Of a stretch of 64,000 bases of DNA, positions 56,489 through 64,000 are shown in pieces. Both the position numbers and the translations under genes were made by a program. The stretch covers positions 23,692,701 to 23,756,700 of the forward strand of contig CM057167.1 in the NCBI GenBank assembly GCA_029962745.1. The letters run 5' to 3'. Under the pieces are notes generated by a model. It made no database searches, was not told the DNA's origin, and saw only the letters and a program-made list of their open reading frames with translations. The DNA is from Echinometra lucunter. Its lineage: Eukaryota > Echinodermata > Echinoidea > Camarodonta > Echinometridae. Numbering within the stretch: the stretch's first letter is position 1; each line of letters starts with the position of its first letter.

Positions 56489-58079
56489 TAGGCTTTCATG
56501 TACTGAGTGACATACACACAGGATGTGCATGACCTGCAAAATTAAAAATCTTGCTTGAGTTTAGATTTTCTTGATGAGAACAAAAGACACTGCACCAAAC
56601 TGTTGCTTTCTAAACGCGGATCGATTTTTCTATACATGTAGCTCACAGCCCAGGAATAACACTTCGTTTTCTTCCTCAGGAAGTTTGACGGAGCCTTGGG
56701 TTTGTGTTTTATTTCCTGCCCAATGCGGGAAAACACTATTGTTGTACTCTCAATGCCCTCTTGTAATTTGACAGGAAAGCAAATGTACTTGAGCTGCAGG
56801 CATATTGTAAGGGTTTTTTTTTCTTCTTCTTCTTCAATTTTCCTTGCTTTCTAACTGGACTGAAATCATAGATTTACCTATGAATGACTGCTTAGATTGT
56901 TGCTGAATGCTGACACTTGAGAGAGTGTTCTTTGAAAGTAATTCCCACTTGACTGAAGAACTGCAAATTCGTAGTTTCAGGTTAAAGCCCACACATACAG
57001 ATATGATCTCAAGTGTTTTTCTTTTTAAATGCTATAGGATTCAAACAAAAATAAAACCAAAACAGATACATAGTTACAATCAAAAACCAAACCAAACACA
57101 GGGGCATGCTTTTCCAGTAGAAATTGCGCCACTGAAACAAACATGCTGTCATGCTCATCAGCATTGATGCTCATACACATACCCCCCCCCCCCCCCCTTT
57201 CAAAAGTGCTTTGTGGCCCTTGAAACAAAGGACAAAAAAAAAACAGAACCTACTCTTGCATCTAATAAAAAAAATTCAATGTCTGTATTGAAAGAGAAAC
57301 GCCTTTTTTCTTTTGTTTTGCATTCTTTGTTTTTCTGACAGTGTATCTGAAAAATTCAATGTACATGAGACTGAAACTTGTTAATGAGTGTATTGCTTGA
57401 TTTCCTTGTGAAATTCTTTTCTTCATAACTTGTTTTGTTGTTGTTTTCTTTCAATTGATTCCTATTCCAAATAGTTTTAATACTCATCTGCTCATACTGT
57501 ATAAAGTTTTGACCTGCGTGTAAGATGGACTTGAAATGAATCCTTGGAGGCATATTTTTGTGATGACGAAACTGTCGTCTCTTGACCAAATTAGAGTGAC
57601 ATATTCTTCGACCTTTTTTTTCTATTCATCACCTGTCATTTCAAAACCACTTATCAATGGGACACTTTTCAGTTCATGTTGACTTGAACTTTCAAACAGG
57701 TTTCATGCTGTTTTTGAGTCCAGTTTTCTGTTATTCACGATGCAGTAAATGTCAAAATCTTCCAGTCCAGGACTGGACTACTATGCATTTTTGTATGTTG
57801 AATATTGGGTTTGGGGGTTCACAATAGGGTGGGATTTTCAGTATAGACATTTTTTTTATCCCTATTCCTCAAAGTGCATGGCTAGGGTCACATGAAATAA
57901 TATGCTATACTTTTTAGACAAAAAAATCAAATATTTAAACTTTTGAAACTTTTGCAGTTGTAAGCACTATACTGCCATAATTTGACCAAAGGAAGTAAGT
58001 GACAAAAAGTGACATTTCCTTTAAAAGAGAAAAGTGTATTACATGGACATCATTGCTATACCATGATGTCTTGACTAAT
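56489..58079. other. No gene seen
   Basis: AT-rich; C17 run at 57183-57198. No exon pair recognised. Confidence 0.4.
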
Positions 58080-58253
58080 GGGGTGTTACAAGAAAGTTGC
58101 AATCAATTGCAAATAATTGCTAATTTTGAAACAACCATTCTGATTGGCTCAGGGTCTGCCCTTTTAAGAAGACATGCATGCAACAATGAATTTGATTGGC
58201 CAGTGACAATCAGTTGCAACTTGCAATTGATTGCAACTTTCTTGCAACACCCC
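58080..58253. mobile_element. Palindromic MITE, GGGGTGTTGCAAGAAAG family, copy 2
   Basis: Reverse of 53575-53748 with about 95 percent identity by eye. Flanking TTGACTAAT (58071) also matches the flank of copy 1 in reverse, so the true element may extend about 9 bases further on that side. Confidence 0.8.
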
Positions 58254-58383
58254 CTAAGATATACTCTTAGCAGGATGAGTGTTCATGCATAAAATTTGGC
58301 CCGGAAGAAGGGCACACTAGGTAAAATATGAAAGTATCAGTAACTCATATTTTATTGATATGTCACTTGCTTCCTTTTTTTTT

Positions 58384-58800
58384 TTAACCCATAGCAGTAC
58401 AGAGCTTTCTTGAGGTCTAAATTAATCATCTTCAATCCTCAAATTGGCAATACCAATCATTTTTTTCCACGTTTACATAGCTTGAAAAAAATAAATATGG
58501 ATATAACATAAACCAAAATGAAATATAATTGTAAAATTGAATCAGAAATTGCCAATTTGAACACAGAAATAGTGATTATATATTATTCACTGCGTTGCCA
58601 ATTTAAAGAGTTTAATGATTAGTTACACTTAAACTGCTCTAATTCGAGAACGCCACACGATACAGCGATGGGAATGGGCTCAAATTTGTCAGTGCATTTT
58701 TCTCTCTCTGCTCATGTATGATATGTACTGCCCAACATTCTGGACCAACAGATACTGCAAAAGCATCTCCTAAAGGTGACACTGTACCTCTGTGGGTTAA
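58384..58800 (+). mobile_element. TTAA-flanked MITE, family 2, copy 3
   Basis: TTAA at both ends, TTAACCCATAGCAGTACAG and GTACCTCTGTGGGTTAA. Very close to copy 2. Confidence 0.86.
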
Positions 58801-58955
58801 AGTAGGGCAGTATAAGCATAAGCAAACTATTTGAGTTTCTAAAACTCCCTCTTTGAAAAAAATATACACAACAGCTTATTCTGAGCAGTTCAGTTTGTAA
58901 TGTCTTCATGTAAGCAGAGTGAAGAGTGTGAAAGAGAAAGTGTCGAGATCCTATA

Positions 58956-59443
58956 TTAAAGGGGGTACCCAATGCTGAAACAATGTTAGTTCATTTAAAA
59001 GAGCATGATTTTATTAGCAGAAAACCATCTGCCTAAAGTTTTTTAAAAAGTCATGTTGCCAAGGAAACCCCCAAATATGGTAAGATTTCGGGATATTTTT
59101 GACCCCTCAGCTGTGACCCAGTTTCAACTGGGTACCCACTTTTACGTCAAAATGACGTCAAAGTGGTTACCTTGTCGCGCACTTCTAGCAAAATGCGCGC
59201 AAGGTATAATACATATTGTACAGTCTAGCGCGCAACACAACTGCAATGCGCGAAACTTGGTACCCACTTTTACGTCATACCTCATACTCAAATTTTTTGG
59301 TCAGCTCTTTACTTTTTATGAGAAAATAAGCCAAAATGCATTGATTTAGATTGAAAATCATCATATTTTCAATGTTATTCTTTTTATAATTCTGTTCTCG
59401 ATCATATATCAAATTTTTTTATACCATTGTGTAATCACTTTAA
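58956..59443 (+). mobile_element. TTAA-flanked MITE, family Y, copy 2
   Basis: TTAA at 58956-58959 and 59440-59443; ends AGGGGGTACCCA and GTGTAATCACT. The middle has GCGCGCAA/TTGCGC words. An open frame of 98 codons inside is shared in pieces with copy 1 on the DNA level only. Confidence 0.72.
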
Positions 59444-60051
59444 GGGATGGTGACTATTCATCATCAGTCTTAAAGATCAGTAATGTTAATGAAGTATTGT
59501 TAAATGAGTAAATTGATAACAATGATAAGAATTTAAGTACTTTATACCTTTGTCAAACCAATTTCTGAAAAAATTTATTCTACCATCAGTTTTGATAAAT
59601 GAATTATTCCATATAGATTGTGATGCAACCTCCTTGAATTTGACCGGCTTGTAATAGTTGTAGGAAGACCAAGCTATCAAGACATCGTGCCAAAATTGAC
59701 CGTCATGAAAAAAGTTACATCATCAGTACAAAGTTACGATTGAAGATGAATTCTTCTTTGAAGTACTTCTTTTTCGTAGTTATACCAGCTACATTTACAT
59801 GCGTGCAAGAGGTGCATAATGGATTCATTAAAAGTGTAAATGATATTGTGTACATGTACATGTATGCCTGTATGGCCCTCAGTAACCTGAAAGCTCTATA
59901 TGTATATGTACATTTATGTCCAGACAATACTGCATGTATTTCAAGTGGAACCTGACTATGGTCATGACTGGTTTTCTGAGAAGTGCTGCCATATCACCAT
60001 AACTTTAATTCTTACAGTATCCCCTGGCGAGAAATTCCCTGCATTCATACC
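59444..60051. other. No gene seen
   Basis: AT-rich with a TGTACATGTACATGTATG cluster at 59849. Confidence 0.4.
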
Positions 60052-60353
60052 AGGTCCGGTTTACCAGGGGAAGTCCAGCTAAGCAGAACTTTCCCCAGCA
60101 ATCCCATAGTGTGGACGCTCGTCTGGACTTCTCCCGGTGGTCCCACCAAACATGATGGGTCTCGGGACAAAATCTTGAGAGCTGTTTTCATCAAATGTGT
60201 GCAAGCGCAAAATGTTGTGGTATTGTGACTTAACGCACAGCCAAATCCATTTCAGCTGTGATTGTCCTTAGAAAGCAGGGGCATTTTAAGATAGTGTGGA
60301 CGGTTGGTCGTAAAAGTAAAACACCTCTCCAAACTGTCCCCTGTAAACGGGAC
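60052..60353. mobile_element. MITE with AGGTCCNGTTTACMAGGGGA ends
   Basis: Left AGGTCCGGTTTACCAGGGGA mirrors right TCCCCTGTAAACGGGACCT. About 300 bp, non-coding, no clear target duplication. Confidence 0.6.
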
Positions 60354-60623
60354 CTAGTCTCAGCGCGGGGATCGAGAGCTTGAACCTGTACTTGTACCTC
60401 GTATTGATACACAAGACACCCTCCCAGTTGGCTAACAGTATCTTTGATTGATGCGGAAAGTGATACTTATAGTGTGAGTGTTGACAGTTGGTCGGGCATC
60501 TTTATCAAACCATCCATTCCATTTGGTGGGTCTCCATCAGCTCGAGCTTGAAGAATAGCCTGCTATTTTGAGATGTGAGGTATTGGTCTGAGCTTTGCTG
60601 AAATGTGTATTTGTGTCCACATC

Positions 60624-60774
60624 TGGGCCCTGTTTCATAAAACTTGTTATCAATAGCAAGTTGCAATAACTGTTATTTAACTACTGAAATCCTTGCATCT
60701 GGTTGGCTGAGAGCAGATTTGTCATTGAAATATTGCAGTTGTTACTGATAACACGTTTTATGAAACGGGGCCCA
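60624..60774. mobile_element. MITE with TGGGCCCTGTTTCATAAAAC ends
   Basis: Left TGGGCCCTGTTTCATAAAAC mirrors right GTTTTATGAAACGGGGCCCA almost exactly; inside, TGTTATCAATAGCAAG pairs loosely with TTACTGATAACA. 151 bp. Related ends occur at 26111-26288. Confidence 0.8.
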
Positions 60775-61004
60775 GCTTGAGCTCTGAATACTGCATTCTA
60801 GCTCGAGCTATAGCTCAATGTTGGCACACATGCATGATGGGATCCATAAGCCAGCCCTTGAAGCTCAAAATGTCTGATGAGGATGCAATGTACATGTACA
60901 AAACCTCGAAAAAAGCCTGCTATTTTGTGACTTAGTCGGCTATTCTTCAATTTACGAATAAGTCCAATATTTGGGTAGTTTACTTTTCAAATGAAATAGC
61001 GTGC
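60775..61004. other. Approach to the 72-bp array
   Basis: Has GGCTATTCTTCAA and CCTGCTATTTTG words that echo the array unit. Confidence 0.4.
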
Positions 61005-61507
61005 TAATTCTGTCTTCATCTGAGAATTAGCTTGCTAGCCTGATCAGGCTAATTCACGGGATCAGAAATAGCCGGCTAATTCTGTCTTCATCTGAGAATT
61101 AGCTTGCTAGCCTGATCAGGCTAATTCACGGGATCAGAAATAGCCGGCTAATTCTGTCTTCATCTGAGAATTAGCTTGCTAGCCTGATCAGGCTAATTCA
61201 CGGGATCAGAAATAGCGGGATAATTCTGTCTTCATCTGAGAATTAGCTTGCTAGCCTGATCAGGCTAATTCACGGGATCAGAAATAGCCGGCTAATTCTG
61301 TCTTCATCTGAGAATTAGCTTGCTAGCCTGATCAAGCTAATTCACAGGATCAGAAATAGCGGCTAATTCTGTCTTCATCTGAGAATTAGCTTGCTAGCCT
61401 GATCAGGCTAATTCACGGGATCAGAAATAGCGGGCTAATTCTGTCTTCATCTGAGAATTAGCTTGCTAGCCTGATCAGGCTAATTCACGGGATCAGAAAT
61501 AGTGGGC
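61005..61507. repeat. Seven tandem copies of a 72-bp unit
   Basis: Units start at 61005, 61077, 61149, 61221, 61293, 61364 and 61436. Each reads TAATTCTGTCTTCATCTGAG, then GAATTAGCTTGCTAGCCTGATCAGGCTAATTC (with a GAATTAGC/GCTAATTC inverted pair), then CACGGGATCAGAAATAGCCG. Copies differ at only a few positions (for example CAAGCTAATTCACAGG in unit 5). All frames contain stops, so it is non-coding. Confidence 0.95.
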
Positions 61508-61971
61508 TATTCTGCAATCTGGAGCTGATGAGGACCTGCCTGTTGTGTGCAGGAGGATAAATCATAATTTGATAATTGTACATCTCGGAAAAGTGCAATC
61601 AGATACATTACTACATGAATCATGCTCATTATCAGTCATCTGAGACCGAGATGTCCGCTCATCATCGGTTTGTCTGGCTCGCATGGTCTCACAAGTCTTT
61701 TGTTAGTAGAGTTTTGCCACATCTGTAAATCATTATTACATTTGGAATTTAGGTACTCGTAACCCTTTGCAGTACTGTCAATCAGTGCATTGTAGTGTCT
61801 TGTTTAAGTTACATGTACTAGTAGAGGATCAGTCATAAACACAATGTGGTGATTGTATCTTGGAAAATTGTGATCAGATACTCTATGTAGATTACTAGAG
61901 TATGAATCATGCGCATCATGAATTGACATATTTATCTGTCTGATTGAGGTTTCAAACAATGCTTTTGCATG
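61508..61971. other. No gene seen
   Basis: Two diverged statements of ATCATAATTTGATAATTGTACATCT...AGATACATTACTACATGAATCATG occur at 61561 and 61834, and a third trace at 62940, indicating an old local repeat. Confidence 0.4.
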
Positions 61972-62387
61972 TTAACCCATTCGTGACAGGAATTATTTAA
62001 AGCCTAATTTGATCAGCTTTTATTCTTCAAATTGGCACCACCAACATTTTTATTTCATTGCTACATTTTTCTTATAAAATGTCATGTATCTGAAATGAAT
62101 ATAAATTGACAGAAATTATGATGAGAAGTCAAAAAGTTGCCAATTTGCAGGGAAAAACAGTGATTTTAAACTCTCTATCACATTGCCCATTTAAGGATTT
62201 TATTGCTTATTTTCTTTTTAAAAAATTTCAGCATCAAACAATGAATATTGACGCAACCAAAATGGGCACACTTTGTGTAGAATTTTTTGCTCTTTCTGCC
62301 CATGTATTTGGTATGATTTTTAGGGCTTTGCATCAAAAGATATTAGGCCAAACCACAAAATATGGACCTCTGTCACGAATGGGTTAA
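61972..62387 (+). mobile_element. TTAA-flanked MITE, family 1, copy 4
   Basis: Best-preserved ends: TTAACCCATTCGTGACAG and CTGTCACGAATGGGTTAA, a perfect 18-bp inverted pair including the TTAA. The consensus of the family can be read from this copy. Confidence 0.9.
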
Positions 62388-62642
62388 TAGCATGGGTGTG
62401 AAGTACATGTACATGTACATGTAAGCGTAAATGTACATTACCTTGTACGCGTATGTTTAATGTTTTCTGTGTTGCCTATTTTTCATATATATCTTTGCCC
62501 CTTTGTTCTAAAGTGCAAAGGACTGAAAAGTTTTACATGTCTGCACTGAATATATTTAGTTCATCAATAATTTTATTATTATCATTGTAGTAGTAACAAA
62601 TGTACTAGTGCTAGTAGTAGTAGTACAAACCTTTAGTACAAT

Positions 62643-62702
<60 letters not shown>

Positions 62703-64000
62703 CACCTATACATGTGGTAGTAGTAATTTCATTGTTGTAACTGTATTTACATTACCGGGTATAAGTTTTGTCATCATCATTATAATTATCATTGTTATTA
62801 TTATTATTACTTGTGTAGTATAAGAAGAATAAAGTGAACATCATTGGGATATGAATAAATGACCAGTCATGAGGGAATGTAGTTAGCATCTCCTTCAACT
62901 TCAAGTTTCTCTGTCCCTCTATGGGAGGAACTGCCATGAAGACGATAATTGTATCTTGGAAAAGTGCAACCAAACACCATGAATCATGCTATTTGTCTGT
63001 CTGTGGCCACGGGCCAAACATTCCAAGATTATCTCACCGTGGGATTACATTTACGACAGAACATAAGACTGTTGACTGTGTTTGTCTCTTATCGAAAAAA
63101 GAGTTATGAAGTCTTCCAGAAATTGTTTGATATTCGTCAAACTACTCCTGTTATGCTAGATTATATTGACTGTTTGTACAGTGTATTGAAAATAATGATC
63201 CTGCATACATGTACACATCTACAGACCTGACTGTGAATCACAAAAAAAATGGTAAAATCATACTTACATGTATCATTACTTTGTGGATACATGTGTCTTG
63301 AATGAACTCATAAAGGGACAACACTGACCATAACTCAGGCTCATGATAGTGTTGATACAATTGTACACAATCAGTGGCCTGTTAACTTTAGAGAAATCTT
63401 GAGTTCTAACGTCTGGGAGTAAATGAAAGATACTCTGTGAGCTTTCTCCTTCTTTTGATGTCAGTTTTGAAAAATATTACAGTGGTATAAATGTCCCCAG
63501 GAAAGGATTACCCAACAACCATAGGCTTGAAATTTGCAAATTTGTTTGTTGTTTTTGTGAAAGTTTCTTTCTTCTTTATGGTTACCCTCATTATAATGTA
63601 ACACTCTAAATTTTCCAGTTTGTCAAGGTTTCACTTTTTATTTTATTCCTCTGCTTGTAACAACATGTGTGCATGTCTTTATGTACATGTAAGTGCAGGG
63701 AGTTCTAAATGCTGATGTCCTGACAGCATAACTCTTTGGTTCATGTACATGTAGCCCCATTAGGACAGGGGTGCAAGACAGGAAACAAGATTTAGAACAA
63801 GCCCACTCTGTCAAGGCTCTGTCTAGTCCATTTTCTTGAATACTGAGAGGCATACCACAGCATAAGCCTACATTGTACATGCACTACATGCATGTGTACC
63901 GTAGTTCCTTCCTAAATCCATGAGTCATAAAATAGACTTGTGATACCTATAACTAATTTGCAGACCGCCATCACTTTCACTCCTTTGTAGGCCTACGCCT
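62388..64000. other. No gene seen; (TAG)n/(CAG)n tract
   Basis: A trinucleotide tract of TAG units with a CAG stretch covers about 62606-62702. Otherwise AT-rich with TACATGTA words. No exon recognised to the right edge. Confidence 0.45.

Noticed and set aside
59053..59349. 98-codon protein with a relative at 37152-37388
   Set aside because: Both lie in family Y transposons; similarity follows the DNA and the second copy is broken, with no evidence of codon-level constraint.
61005..61507. Regular 72-bp repeats as a CRISPR array
   Set aside because: The repeats are contiguous with no unique spacers, and the genome is clearly animal.

Overview
The window looks like a piece of a marine deuterostome genome, most likely a sea urchin. 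The evidence is AT-rich sequence with very large introns, exons bounded by canonical GT/AG signals, frequent copies of the palindrome TACATGTA, many short inverted-repeat transposons, and a TU-type foldback transposon with 15-bp tandem repeats in its arms, a class described from sea urchins. The organism is an inference. Nothing bacterial is present.

The only well-supported protein gene is on the minus strand between about 24.8 and 5.7 kb. Reading 5' to 3' it has a 94-bp exon (24825-24732), an exon with an SH3 domain (23726-23240), a 532-codon disordered exon (12142-10547), a 254-codon coiled-coil exon (8436-7675) and a 66-codon linker exon (5872-5675). The SH3 resembles the N-terminal SH3 of the ARHGAP9/12/15/27 family of Rho GTPase-activating proteins; WW, PH and RhoGAP exons would lie past the left edge. 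The SH3, disordered and coiled-coil exons all end in phase 0. The last two have their own start codon with an in-frame stop upstream. This suggests one locus with three alternative N-termini joining a shared downstream exon.

The rest is introns and intergenic DNA filled with mobile elements. (1) A hAT-like MITE with CAGGGTTCTC/CATGGTTCTC ends has six copies, five with 8-bp target duplications that match exactly or at 7 of 8. (2) Several families end in TTAA, piggyBac-style, and one is caught inserted in another element whose empty site survives elsewhere in the window. (3) A 1.8-kb hAT element (50664-52465) has an exact 8-bp target duplication and a truncated BED zinc-finger ORF. (4) A 2.5-kb TU-like foldback element (42230-44746) has an exact 8-bp target duplication. 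There are also LINE 3' ends (26.6 and 28.1 kb), tRNA-derived SINE-like pieces (4.9, 29.7, 45.4 kb) and a tailed retroposon (46.75 kb), a 72-bp tandem array (61.0-61.5 kb) and many microsatellites.

A possible plus-strand promoter and 5' exon lies at 48.45-48.9 kb. From 53 to 64 kb I see no convincing gene. All coordinates come from reading by eye, so element edges without a target duplication are approximate.
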